Assembly (NCBI GenBank): GCA_022495005.1
Contig: JAGYXB010001967.1
Coordinates: forward strand, 372,001-436,000
Direction of reading: 5' to 3'
DNA length: 64,000 nt
Origin: Rhyacophila brunnea
Taxonomy: Eukaryota; Arthropoda; Insecta; Trichoptera; Rhyacophilidae
Positions 1 to 10,197 of this stretch are shown here, one piece after another. A model generated the notes under the pieces. It did no database searches. It had not been told where the DNA came from and worked only from the letters and a program-made list of their open reading frames with translations. Within the stretch, counting starts at the first letter, position 1, and every line of letters begins with the position of its first letter. The position numbers were made by a program, and so were the translations under genes.

Positions 1-846
1 AGAAGTATTTTATAATCAGCAATGTCCCGTAAAGTAAATTTTCGATATCAGAAGAAAATAAAAAAATAAGAAGTGTTAATAATATAGTCTCATTTGATTG
101 CAGCATTTACAATATACCTACAGCGCCGGGTCTGCTCTAAGCACACCGCAATATAAATCAAATAACAAGAAATAAGTCCTGAAATTAGAGGGCAAGAAAG
201 CTGGAAAAACAGTAGGGAGTATTTTAATTGATATTTTTCAGAACATTAGTGGGTACTTAATTTCGACGATGCAGTAAAACACAGGCGCCCGATATGTATT
301 ATGTTTTTAATAATACCGATATTAAAAGCCTTTATTAGACGCGATAGAGGATCAGTATGGATAATTGGATACTAAATCATTCTTTGAATTAAAAACGCTT
401 CGATGTTAAGAGTTATTGCAATATTTTCCGAATTATCATTACTATCGAAAGTTAGAGTTGGGTCTACTTCTACTAATATATGAAGGTCTCTCCTAGCGCC
501 TGTAAGACCTAAGTTCAGTGGTCTCCAAACTCTATAAGAATGTGAGTTACTTTCAGAAATTTAAATTGTCTGGTGAGTTACTTATACATATTCCTTTTTT
601 ATAATTTTTTATCATCGTCCTTTATCGTACCATTACATAATATTATTATACCTATTACATAATTAAAATAAATTAGGACATCGGACTCCCAATAAAACAT
701 AAAATGCGTACTTTAATTATTTATTTATAAACAAAATAATAATTGAACAATATCTTGAAATAAGTGAATAAAAGTAAAAAGAATGGCATTCACTTTCTTC
801 CACATTTTATTTAATTCTCGGTGAGTACCTGTACCTACATACCTTG
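1..846. other. A+T-rich non-coding stretch
   Basis: No open frame with a recognisable domain, no terminal repeat and no RNA gene is seen here. Confidence 0.5.
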
Positions 847-1044
847 TCACTCCCATCCGAATGCAATTATCTGTGAGTCTGTTTCTATATTATTTTGGAC
901 AACCTTGATAGTGGAAAACGTTGATTCACATAAATAGGTAGAACAAAACAATGCCTTCATTTTGAGTACAATTCGAACTAAAATTTGATACTTTTCTGTT
1001 GGGACGAAAGGCTTTACAGATTCTACAGTTGAGGCAACAGCATT
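847..1044 (-). pseudogene. hAT transposase C-terminal fragment (ZBED5/FAM200-like)
   Basis: Read on the minus strand, about 65 codons stay open between a TGA at 1045-1047 and a TGA at 847-849. They contain LKMKALFCSTYLCESTFSTI, which matches the hAT C-terminal dimerisation block typical of ZBED5/FAM200-type transposases (pattern GSTYLCES.FS..K). This block normally sits near the end of a protein of about 600 residues, so only the tail is left, and the usual continuation after the block is replaced by unrelated residues. No zinc finger, catalytic region or terminal repeat was found nearby. The CpG-rich stretch at about 1130-1200, with repeated CTCGCGAG-like words, may be remaining non-coding sequence of the same element. 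It is a dead transposon fragment, not a host gene. The hAT assignment is firm; the subfamily is less so. Confidence 0.7.
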
Positions 1045-1047
1045 TCA

Positions 1048-1839
1048 TTGAAACATAGTTCGAGAAATATTTAATTTCGGAGTCCAATAATAAAATTTGA
1101 AAGGCAAATTTATAAATATGATAAAATATCCTACGCGAGCAACCGAAAATGCCGCCGCGATCTACCGGCAGCTCGCGAGCGACCGTTTGGCGATCACTGC
1201 ATTAGATTTTAGAGGTTGTGTAAAGCCATCAATTTTTATCAATTCGTCGAACCTGCTGCATTGAAGGCAGTTCTGTAATGAATGATGGAAAATATCCATC
1301 TGTCCACTACCTACTTGCCAAAACCTATCACAGCATCTATACGTGTTGGAATCCTTACATTCTTAATGGATTGTTTTGTAACAACTAACTACCTATCTAC
1401 TTATAAATAATGCTCAATATGCAATTTCCATGGTACGCTGGAAAATTTTTCACGTATTTATTAATAGTATGTGCCTACTAGGGCTCGGGTAGCACAAAAT
1501 TATTTGATCGCAAACCGTTTTAATACAAAATATTTCAGCGGAGTATGCTCAGGTGTATCTTTGAACCCATCAATGGCAGTCTCTCAGGATAGACAATGAG
1601 ATACAACGAAGAACTCTATTTATTCTATAATGATCCAGAAATAATGTGCGGGTCACGTTCGCAACAGATATTTTTGAAGTCCGATTACATGACAGAATTA
1701 TTGGCCTACCACATAGTTAGGTACTCTCATAGTAGAGTGTCGACAGCCCCAAATACATGGGGGTACACACACACATCACGGAAGACGGTATTTTGCAAAG
1801 AGAGCTGTATGGGATGAGAGCGAATCAAGCAACCTCACA
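1048..1839. other. Non-coding stretch with a GC-rich island
   Basis: Holds the GC-rich CTCGCGAG-containing island at about 1130-1200, possibly non-coding sequence of the hAT fragment next to it. The 73-codon open frame at 1596-1817 has no recognisable domain. Nothing else is seen. Confidence 0.4.
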
Positions 1840-2310
1840 TCAAGCTGAGAGTGAAGAGGTGATATTGGAAATGGCTCGGCCACGTGCTGCGTATACCCGA
1901 AGAGAACTGCAAAGCCGCTAAATACTATCTACAGAGTGTATACGGCGGAGTCATGGGATGCTAGCATGGGCCCCACATCGTGAAGCGGGCCCCCAGGCTA
2001 GGATATTTGGCGGGCCCCCCTACCTATCGCTACTAATAAAGGCAGTCTGTACGCGGTAAAATTAATCTGTATATTTAGTGTTTTATTGTATATTTAAATA
2101 CATCGTGTGTTCATCTCACTTATCTGGACGATTCGCCTCGCCGGGTCCGCAGGCTAGAGCCCTATCAGCCCCCCCCCCTGTGGGGGTCATGGATGCTAGC
2201 ATGACCTGGAATGACGCAAGAAGACTGGCGTGCGGCAGGGATTCTTGAACATGCCGCGTGGTGTCCACATGCTTCAGCTAAGGGGCGGACATGGCCGAAG
2301 AAGAAGAAGA
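1840..2310 (+). pseudogene. LINE reverse transcriptase C-terminal remnant, split by an insertion
   Basis: Two pieces of one non-LTR retrotransposon tail. The first (about 1840-1956) translates with a stop to KR*YWKWLGHVLRIPEENC, matching the conserved W.GHVLR.P block after the reverse transcriptase domain of many insect LINEs. The second (about 2201-2310) translates to SMTWNDARRLACGRD followed by stops, matching the W..A.R.A.DR block that normally follows, then a GAAGAAGAAG tail. The pieces are separated by a 224 bp inverted-repeat element flanked by a direct repeat; removing the insert and one repeat copy rejoins the second block in frame. In-frame stops and loss of everything upstream make it a dead fragment. 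Confidence 0.65.
1967..2190. mobile_element. GC-rich terminal-inverted-repeat element (family S, copy 1)
   Basis: A 224 bp insert bounded by the inverted ends ATGGGCCCCACA and TGTGGGGGTCAT. GGATGCTAGC is present on both sides (1957-1966 and 2191-2200); the match extends to 13 bp because the target next carried ATG. The interrupted sequence is a LINE remnant, which supports the duplication being a true target-site duplication. It encodes nothing. Related ends occur at 57178-57273 and 62666-63196. A 9-10 bp duplication would suit a Mutator-like element, but the superfamily is not established. Confidence 0.6.
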
Positions 2311-4898
2311 TATAGGTACACGATGGATAAATGATGTTATGCGTGATATCAAACACTGGAAGTAGAAAACCTGACATAAGATTCTAGGAGGCGGGATCTG
2401 GAGGCGAGAAGAAGAAAGAAAAATAAGGTTTTACCGTGTGTTACTGTTCCCAGTTGGATTGAGCAAACAGCATTTTACGAGTGTCTTTTCCAAAAGTAAA
2501 CAGAAAATAAAGATAAAACCATATCTTTCACTCTACAAGTCTACAATATTATGATTAGCAAAACAACATTTGCAAAAATCAAAATTAAGATTTTTTATGT
2601 AAATAAATAAAATACAATATTAATTAACCACGTATGCAATAAAATACTTCGATGAGAGGTGTATTTACCCATAATATTTATGCATTAACGGTATCTAAAG
2701 GTATCAGGCTATCATAAAGTAGGGTGGATATTATAAAAGGCCCGCCGATAGAACCCACTTACGCCTAATGGGTGTATTTTTTAAGTGACTAAAAGCATCC
2801 CCTTGACGGGCGGAACGCTTAGTGCGACATCTTCGTGTAATTGCTGCGAGCCTGGTAGCTGGAGACAGAAAACAGAATCCTAATGGACACTGAACTTGGT
2901 CCCTTGGGATTATTTATACCATACGTTTTGGTGGGAATATAATATAGATAATCGTCTATACGTCTCTGAGAAAAATGTACTAATATGAAGTAAGTATTCC
3001 CTAAATAGAGTGGATGCATATAAGACTAATTGATAAACATATCCGTATGGAAGAAGAGTAACAAATGTATCGGCTTAGGGACCGAAACAGAGTATTTTTT
3101 TATAGATTTTTACTAATATGATACAAACTACTTAGAAATGCAGTCCAAATATAAGTATAGGTATTCGATTGTTTTAGATACCTGTATAGATTAAGTTCCT
3201 TTAAAGTATTTTAGGTACCAATACAGAAGTATCAAAGCAACGGAGATGATTAGGTAGGTACTGAAGAAAAAAAGGGGGGGGGCATAGAAAAATTGAGGAG
3301 TCTCTATGAAGGATTCACGGAAATTTTACCGTCGCGGGCAATAAAATTGAAACATAGGTCATTCAAAGATTTAAAAGTGAAAATCCACTTACCGATTATT
3401 AATACATATCTATACTTATTCAATATTGAAGTGAGGAGGTAAAACTTTTATTGAATAGGCTTGTGAACCTGTATCCAATTGGTAGACGCGTGTATTGAAA
3501 AAAAAAGCATTTTCTGAATTCGATCTAGCAGCTAGACTAAAATTTACAGGTGAAAGTTATATTATATAACATATATTAATATAGTAATTCGTTTTAACAC
3601 AATAGCAAGCCATGGGGCCCAATGACAGTGGTATAGTGAAACAGTAGTATAGTTAATAATGGAAGTGAAACAATCACAAACACCTAGGTGACCTAAGCTT
3701 CGAGAAACTCACGTAAATATATTGTGACTTCACCGGGTGGGTATAATAGAAAACGGAGCCCCCGGATAAAAGTCCAGAGCTTTACGCACTGGACTAATAG
3801 GTCTATTGCGAGCGCTAATGACAATAGCAGGGGGTAATAAATACATTATTTAAATACGTGAATACCTACGTAATAATATTGTATTCGAATATATTTTACA
3901 GGAGCTTTTTCAAAGCTCTCATTACAACGAGTTTTGAAATATGAAAAAAAGCTTTCACTCACAACGATACCTATTAATTATTATTTTTTTGTGTGAACAT
4001 CTGCAAGTGGCGTTTCATATCTAAATAAGCAGACACTTCTGCATGATACTGCTTGTAGGCAGTGAGTTTGTGACCCACTAAGTGATGGTACTCAAGTTTA
4101 GTGCCGGGATAAGTGTTTCGGTGCACATTACTTGACATAAAAGCAGCAGAGGACACCTGCCGCCACTTATAAGCGGCTGGAGATAGAGATATCTCGAGTT
4201 ATCTTTGTAGAGAAGCCGCTGGCTAGGAAGGAAATGGGGGATATTAATAATAAAGTCAACACGTATATTACTTATGTTGTTATTATGTAGGTACATAATA
4301 AGTATTATCTAAGACGGTTATGCTAGTTTTCAATCAACAAGATGTTTTATGGAAAACTATTAAGGTCCTTAGAAGTAACTACAAGTAGCCTAATAGTACC
4401 TACATAATAAGTGTTTACATAAAGGTAGAGACGATGCTATTTTTTTCCATTTGTTTGTTTTAGATTATCATAGTACATTTTACGAAACATGTGTTAAAAT
4501 TTTAGTAGGTATGTTTTAAAAAGTATAAGGATATTATTTTGTTTGTTATATTGAATCGTCTAAAACTGTATTGGGTATTTTAGAGTAAATTTATACGTAC
4601 AAATGTATGTGGGTAGAATATAGGTATGCTTCATAACTTTGCACTCCGCTCTAGGATGAAAATGATGTACCTACATAGTATATTCTAAAGATTTTTTTTT
4701 ATATAAGTATTTCCCATTTATTTTCTTATTACTACATTATAATAATACAATTGAATTTGATTTGATCTTATTTTATGTGAGGTAATTAGGCAAAGAGTCA
4801 GTGTAGTAAAAAGTGCAAAAATGTATAATCTACAACATAAAGATGGACCCACTAAATCAACCTGCCCAACAGCATACTCGGTCTTAATCGAGCGGGGC
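2311..4898. other. Non-coding stretch
   Basis: About 2.6 kb with only short open frames lacking recognisable domains. A GTATCAGG word occurs at 2701 (see findings). A poly-G run lies near 3275. No terminal repeats or RNA gene were seen. Confidence 0.45.
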
Positions 4899-5205
4899 CA
4901 GGGAACTCAGAAATAATGGGAACTGAAATACATAACGGGTAAGGCGAAAGCAGGTAACCGACTCGAGTAAGGAAGAATCCGGGTTAAACTTACACATGTG
5001 TCAAGAATAAGTTTTACGTCGAATACTGAAAACTGCTCTCGGTTTATGCATATACGCTCATTTAATGTTGGCGTATTACACACACTATTGCAAGTGCATA
5101 CTGCGTGCTTCATTTTCATTGGACACTCGCACATTCAAAACCCTGAATCAATATGCGGCGTATTGAATATAGCCTATCGGTATTCTATTTATTATCTGTT
5201 CTGTG
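4899..5205. mobile_element. hAT-like MITE, family R copy 1
   Basis: A 307 bp non-coding repeat starting CAGGGAACTCAG and ending CTGTTCTGTG, closely matching copies at 26394-26702 and 45697-46003 and a fourth at 20797-21749. The ends are only weakly inverted. CAGGG starts and the 8 bp duplications at two other copies point to the hAT superfamily. This copy has no clear duplication (flanks AGCGGGGC and GCCCCATC). Short open frames on both strands recur at the same place in another copy and are incidental. Confidence 0.7.
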
Positions 5206-6279
5206 GCCCCATCGTTTGTGTGAAGCATCAGTAGATTTTTTACGCAAGGAAATGTGATTAGACCAACTTTAAATTGACTTTTTAAAATAAAATAATAATA
5301 TGTCCATGAAAGAGAGAGAAGCACGAGAAACTAACAAAAGTTAAATTAAACATAACAAATGAGTAATACAAAACAAATTGAAAAAATATATATTAGGTAT
5401 AGTACTATTTTATTAATACGCATTCATTACGCTTGGCAACACTGGCCGACGTTCTAAAAGTATATTTTTGTAGCAACACTAATCTTGTCCCTCAATATAT
5501 TATTTTTTATACGATCGTAACCAAAAAAGATGATATCGGCGACTCATATCTTTGGAAGTGGAAGTTTTCCCACCGATGCAAAAATAGTTTTTACATTGAA
5601 ATAAAATGACTAAGTATATCTAGTTAAAATATAATATTTATGTGTGTAAAATGGCATCTATCTTCCATTTCCGAGTTTTCTTTAAGAAATTGATTTTTCA
5701 CCCCACTTTGGATAGGTGCTTCGCCAAATAAGCAGTAGTGAGCCGCCCAAAGTAATCAAGTAGCATTTTTTTTACGATCACTTCGAAGTTCGAATCCCCG
5801 GGGCTCCAAAATGAAAACAAATGACATCGAGTGAATCCGAGCGGGCCAACTTTAGGGGAAACACCCCTCGCCGCGAAGCTATTGCGGGGTCTAGTCTTCT
5901 ATTACAATATTATAATGCGGATGTATGCAATACATCCACAAAACAAGCTATCTACGACGCAAAAAACAGAACAACGTACAATCTGTTATAGTGTTCGATA
6001 ATTGTAAACATGGAAATAGTAATTTTACGTGTACGGTAATTTGAACCAAAAAACTTGCACATTGTTTGAAACCATCAGACCGATTCACAAATGGCAAAAA
6101 AGCATTCAAGTATCTAGGTATCTATAGTCTATGATTCAAGCCGAATGAATTTGCATCGATCAGCAAAATACGTATAACTTCTTCTAAGTGTTGCAATTAG
6201 GTTGTCATTGTAGCATTAGTGTACACTTACATACCTATTGCCAAATATAACACACGTTTTAATATATTATACGTATTAC
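5206..6279. other. Non-coding stretch
   Basis: No coding sequence recognised. A single RNA-polymerase-III B-box-like word, GTTCGAATCCC, lies near 5788, but no paired tRNA arm or A box could be built around it. Confidence 0.4.
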
Positions 6280-6688
6280 TGCGTATGGCTGCGATACGTG
6301 GACCCTTAACACGAGAGATGTCCAAAGGCTAAGAGTCGCACAGCCAGGCAAGGTGTATGTTGGGCATCACGCGAAAGGACCGTAAGAGAAACGAATGTGT
6401 TAGGAAGCAGACAGGAGTACGCGATGTAATAAACGTTGCCAAACAGCTGAAATGGAGATGGGCGGGGCACATTGCTCGCCGAAAGGACGGCCACTGGACA
6501 AATCCATTCAATGGTACCCAAGGGGCACGAAACGGCCACAGGGTCGCCGTAAAAGCCGCTGGATTGACGAATTGATAAAGTTCGGCGGAAATACGTGGCA
6601 GCGAACGACACAGGATCGAGAGAGTTGGAAGAAGCTTGGGGAGGCCTTCATCCAGCAGTGGATTGACCCCGGCTGATGATGATGATAC
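6280..6688 (+). pseudogene. RTE-like LINE ORF2 C-terminal remnant with TGATGAT tail
   Basis: The 3' end of a non-LTR retrotransposon. In order it shows YGCDTWTLNTRDVQRLRVAQ near 6284, then LKWRWAGHIARR near 6450, then RRKSRWIDELIKFGGNTWQR near 6545, and ends GEAFIQQWIDPG, stop at 6674-6676, followed by TGATGATGAT. These blocks and the microsatellite tail are typical of RTE-like LINEs common in Lepidoptera. The protein normally ends in this way, so the 3' terminus is complete, but the endonuclease and most of the reverse transcriptase are missing (5' truncation). Two shifts of frame are visible: one near 6345, and one between about 6500 and 6515 in an A-rich run. The gene is dead. Copies of the same tail occur at 14160-14893. 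Confidence 0.8.
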
Positions 6689-7310
6689 GTATTAAATGTG
6701 GCTAAAAATTTGATTTTTGACGCAAATACAGGTGCGTTAATTCGCGTCTGTTTTTGTAGCCTGGTCTTGATAACATATATAGATATAATGTATTGTGACT
6801 TTACTAGTAATTCATGCTTCTTCTTCTAATAGATAAGTTAATATTTCTAATAGATTAGTTAATATTCGATGAATATTTTTCGGTTTGATTACCGTTTGAT
6901 TCGCTAAAGGAAAAATTGATTATTATAACTTTGGGACTCAAGCAAACTGATTTAAAAACCTCATGGTTTAATGTGCTGAAGGATAGTTTTTTTTAAATCA
7001 TATAATGTATTAGTTATTATATAGAAATAATTACAACATAAAAAGAACTTTTCATATGCAACGTTTTTAAATTTTCTGTTGAATCATATAAACTTGACTT
7101 GACTAGCTTAAATAATCAAAAAAAAATGTCATTTTGAAATGTCATATTGATTTCCATAGTAACGCACGTATAATATTAATAATTTAGTTGCTAGGACCCC
7201 AGACCCCTAGCAACCAATAATAGTGTTTTACTTTTAACAGATTTCTTCCGAAATAACTTTTCATATAAAACAGAATTAACTGAAAATTAATTCAATTCTA
7301 CTTAAAGATG
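6689..7310. other. Non-coding stretch
   Basis: A+T-rich. A short hairpin, TTGCTAGG...CCTAGCAA, lies at about 7190-7216. No coding sequence or terminal repeat was recognised. Confidence 0.4.
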
Positions 7311-7318
7311 GCTAAAGG
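7311..7318. repeat. Target-site duplication, left copy, of the hAT element
   Basis: GCTAAAGG, identical to 10190-10197. An 8 bp duplication is diagnostic of hAT-type insertion. Confidence 0.9.
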
Positions 7319-7621
7319 CAGGGCTTTTTTTTTTTTAAAAAAAAAGGTGTTGGAACTCACTTCATGTCAAGCTTTTTACTAAATAAAATTATATTCAAAT
7401 GTCACTTAAATGAAATTTAAAGGAGCTATGCCACGAAGCGAACAAAAAAAGGTTGATTTTTACGATAATTTTTTATTTTAGTCAAAACAAAGCTACAGAA
7501 ACAATAAAATACATACATTATATTTGAAATATATTGTACAAATAAGACTAAATAAGACTAAATTTAAAATATAATTGTAAATACATATGTAATGTATTTA
7601 TTTATGAACTTGAATAAAAGT

Positions 7622-9820
7622 TTAGAGTGATTTCCAAAGTTTTTTCCAATTCTCGTCTGATACATCATCTCGATTCCTTTTCTTAGTGTTAGAGTCTAAG
7701 GCCGAATGTCTTCCTTTAAGTAACCACCTATCAACATATTTTGAAGGATCGAAAAGTGTCAAGGGTGGTCCCACGAGTTTGATGAACAAGAGTGCCGAAA
7801 CTGTTTTAGTGTTTAACGAAGCTCTTGTTGGGGTAATAATAAGATTCATTTGCGAAAACCCCCGTTCACATTCACTTGAAGAAATGGGAATAGAATTCAG
7901 AGCATATACCAAGCGCAAGAGTTTTTCAGAATATGTCTTTTCGAGAATGTATTCGCGAAATCCACGAATCATTTCTCGTTCATCTAGTTGTAGCCTGATC
8001 GAAATGTTTCTAATTTCCATCTCTCCAAATGTCAACCGATTATCAATGTCTTCAGGCCAATATTTTTGGTCAAGTACGCGAGCCCAAAGTGCAAACTCAA
8101 CATCTTTATTATCTAGCAGCCTTTTTTCAATTGACGTTTTCAACGTGGAATAAAATATTTTCGGATCAATAGGAGGATCATTTTTAGAAACTTTTTCGTG
8201 AAGTAAAACTCCACGAAAATGCAGATTGCTTATAGCAGCTGCAGCACATTTATAATAGGGTCCAAAATTCTGTTTTCTTTCTTCAAAAACTTGAACGAGT
8301 TCATTTATTTTTCGATTTGCAATGTAAAGGTTCACATTGCGATTTTGTAGGTCCAAACTAAGTTCCGACAATTCTTGGAGAGCGTCGCACATCAATGCTA
8401 GATTCAATAAAAATGCTGTTGATGTTATTTTGTTCTTTAAGCCACTGTAAGTACACTTGTCATTTTTATCTCTTGTAGGGTCATTCATCGCTTCTTCAAA
8501 ATGACGCACAAGGGATTCATAATTATTCCACACAGCCGAAACTGAACGAGAACTAGATGCCACCCATCGGGTACTTAAAACTCTTCCGATTTTCAGTACC
8601 TCAACGCCTAGTGATTCTGCACATAAATGCAACTCTCTATTATTTTTCGGCGACGCGTGGTATAAAACATAAAGTTTATCAATAAATGATTTGAATCTAT
8701 TGATCCCTGAAATTTTCTTTACAACATCACTTACTGATAATTCTAATCTGTGATTAGTACAATGCCAAACTATAATTGAAGGAAATTTTTCTGTCAGCAA
8801 TTTTTTCACTCCATTTTTAGAACCTAACAACACAGCAGCGCCGTCGCATGCAACCGAAACTAAATATTTTTTAAATATTCTTCTGTCATCCCATATAAAT
8901 CAAGAGATTGGAGTAATGATTCAAATATTCCTTTTGCCGTTACGTCTTTAAGTTCAATCAAATCCAAAAACAAATTAATTGGTGAATTCATTCCAACACT
9001 TTCGACACAGCATCGAACATACACAATGAGGGTGGTTTTTTGGCTTATGGTGGTAGACTCATCAATTATCAAAGAAATTATATTTTTCGATTGAACAATT
9101 TCTTTGAAAACATTTTTTCTCATTTCATCACATATATGATTTACAATGTTAATACATGCGTTAGTGGAATGGAGAATATGACCCATTTCGATCCCATTTA
9201 GTTCTTGGAGATTAATTTCACTTTCAAACATATTGAATGATTGATTTTCCTTAGCTACTTTATATGCAGTTCGAAAAATGTTTGCTGTTATTACTTTTTC
9301 GCGAGATAACGATTTTAAAAAAGTATTTTCAATCTGCTTTTTTTTGGCTTCAGAAATGATTTTAACGCTGCTTTGTGTGCAATAGATCCTCTGTGATCGA
9401 AAATTTTTTTTCGAAGTGACCCCAATTGTAGCTTCCTCTCTTTCCCAGAATACGTGATTTCATTATTGGCCCATTCTTTGGATATTTTCATTCCCATTGT
9501 CGTTTCAGTTCCAAGAGTTCCAACGTTTCTACAAATTGTGCAGCCAAGTTTCATTTTGTGTACGTTCAACCATTCGTTTTTTGAGCAAAAATCGTTTTTT
9601 TGATCTAATGACCAGCAGTCTGGCCAATCGTTTTGAGTTCGACCTTGATCCCCGAGATCAGCTCGAGATGATTCAGGAACATCTACATGTACCGATATTT
9701 CCATATCTTCTGTCATCGTTTCTGTTACTGTTTTGAGCTTTTTATTTGCGGAATCGGCGCCGCTGCCGGTGGTTGAGAAGTAACAGGAATTTTTTTCATA
9801 TTTAAACTTGGGGTTGCACT
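7622..9820 (-). pseudogene. hAT transposase, KIAA1586-like, disrupted by two frameshifts
   Basis: Three consecutive minus-strand frames together cover a transposase of roughly 700 residues. The first (from ATG at 9716; open upstream to about 9820) has a TTF/BED-like zinc finger: Cys59-x2-Cys62 and His108-x5-His114. The second (to 8860) carries SLIIDESTT, whose Asp is the first hAT catalytic residue. The third (8833-7622; its frame extends upstream to about 8870) starts with the second Asp in ACDGA (codon 8843-8845), then WHCTNHRLEL, the conserved Trp in STRW, and the C-terminal SSSECERGFS block with the catalytic Glu region. Conserved sequence crosses frames at two A/T runs: T4 at 9360-9363 and T6 at 8867-8872, each apparently one base short. 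There is no other stop in the core domains. A TAG at about 9820 could instead be a splice acceptor with an upstream exon. Domesticated relatives are annotated as KIAA1586-like, but the intact ends and duplication show this one is still a transposon. Confidence 0.88.
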
Positions 9821-9889
9821 AAATAATATATAAAATAGTTGCACAACACGTAATCGTAACACAAACTGACTAAACAAACGTAAATAACA

Positions 9890-9985
9890 ATATACGCAGA
9901 TGCCGCCATGCGATAAACGTCAAACTGTCAAAATCATAATACGCAAAGACATACGTATGAAGCTAGTTACATACGCAGGTTTGCT
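9890..9985. promoter_or_regulatory. Cluster of TACGCA words near the 5' end of the hAT element
   Basis: TACGCA occurs at about 9894, 9940 and 9974, with related ATGCG at 9907 and ATACGTATG at 9951, just upstream of the transposase frame. Repeated short subterminal words in hAT elements are often transposase binding sites. That role is inferred here. Confidence 0.35.
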
Positions 9986-10189
9986 ATTTAAACTATACGG
10001 TTACTTCACTAACACTAACACGCCAACATTCAAAATGGCTTCCACCTGTACCTTATTTTATCATTTTAACGAATTATTATTGTAATTACTTAAGCGCAAA
10101 TACTTTTTCGTTTAATTGATTTTGAAATAAAACCGTGAAAAAAGGTGCTGGAACGCCGTTCCACCGCGTTAAATGGAAAAAAAGCCCTG

Positions 10190-10197
10190 GCTAAAGG
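10190..10197. repeat. Target-site duplication, right copy, of the hAT element
   Basis: GCTAAAGG, identical to 7311-7318. Confidence 0.9.

Larger units (their letters stand above)
7319..10189 (-). mobile_element. Near-complete hAT DNA transposon (KIAA1586-type transposase)
   Basis: A 2,871 bp element with inverted ends CAGGGCTTTTTTT on the left and its complement AAAAAAAGCCCTG on the right. Identical 8 bp duplications GCTAAAGG flank it. The transposase is coded on the minus strand (7622-9820). Near each end, on the same strand, lie the related words GGTGTTGGAAC (7347) and GGTGCTGGAAC (10144); the right copy is part of the inverted pair TGGAACG/CGTTCCA. Length, ends, duplication and transposase all agree with the hAT superfamily. 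The ends look intact, so it could still be mobilised if a matching transposase is supplied; its own is frameshifted as read. Confidence 0.93.

Noticed and set aside
4907..5234. Open frames on both strands, repeated at 45705-46032
   Set aside because: They fall in the non-coding MITE family R and recur only because the repeat does; coding on both strands over the same bases is not credible.
5760..5800. tRNA-like GTTCGAATCCC
   Set aside because: No T-arm pairing and no A box at proper spacing.
7686..8153. 155-codon plus-strand open frame
   Set aside because: Lies antisense within the hAT transposase coding region; no domain of its own.
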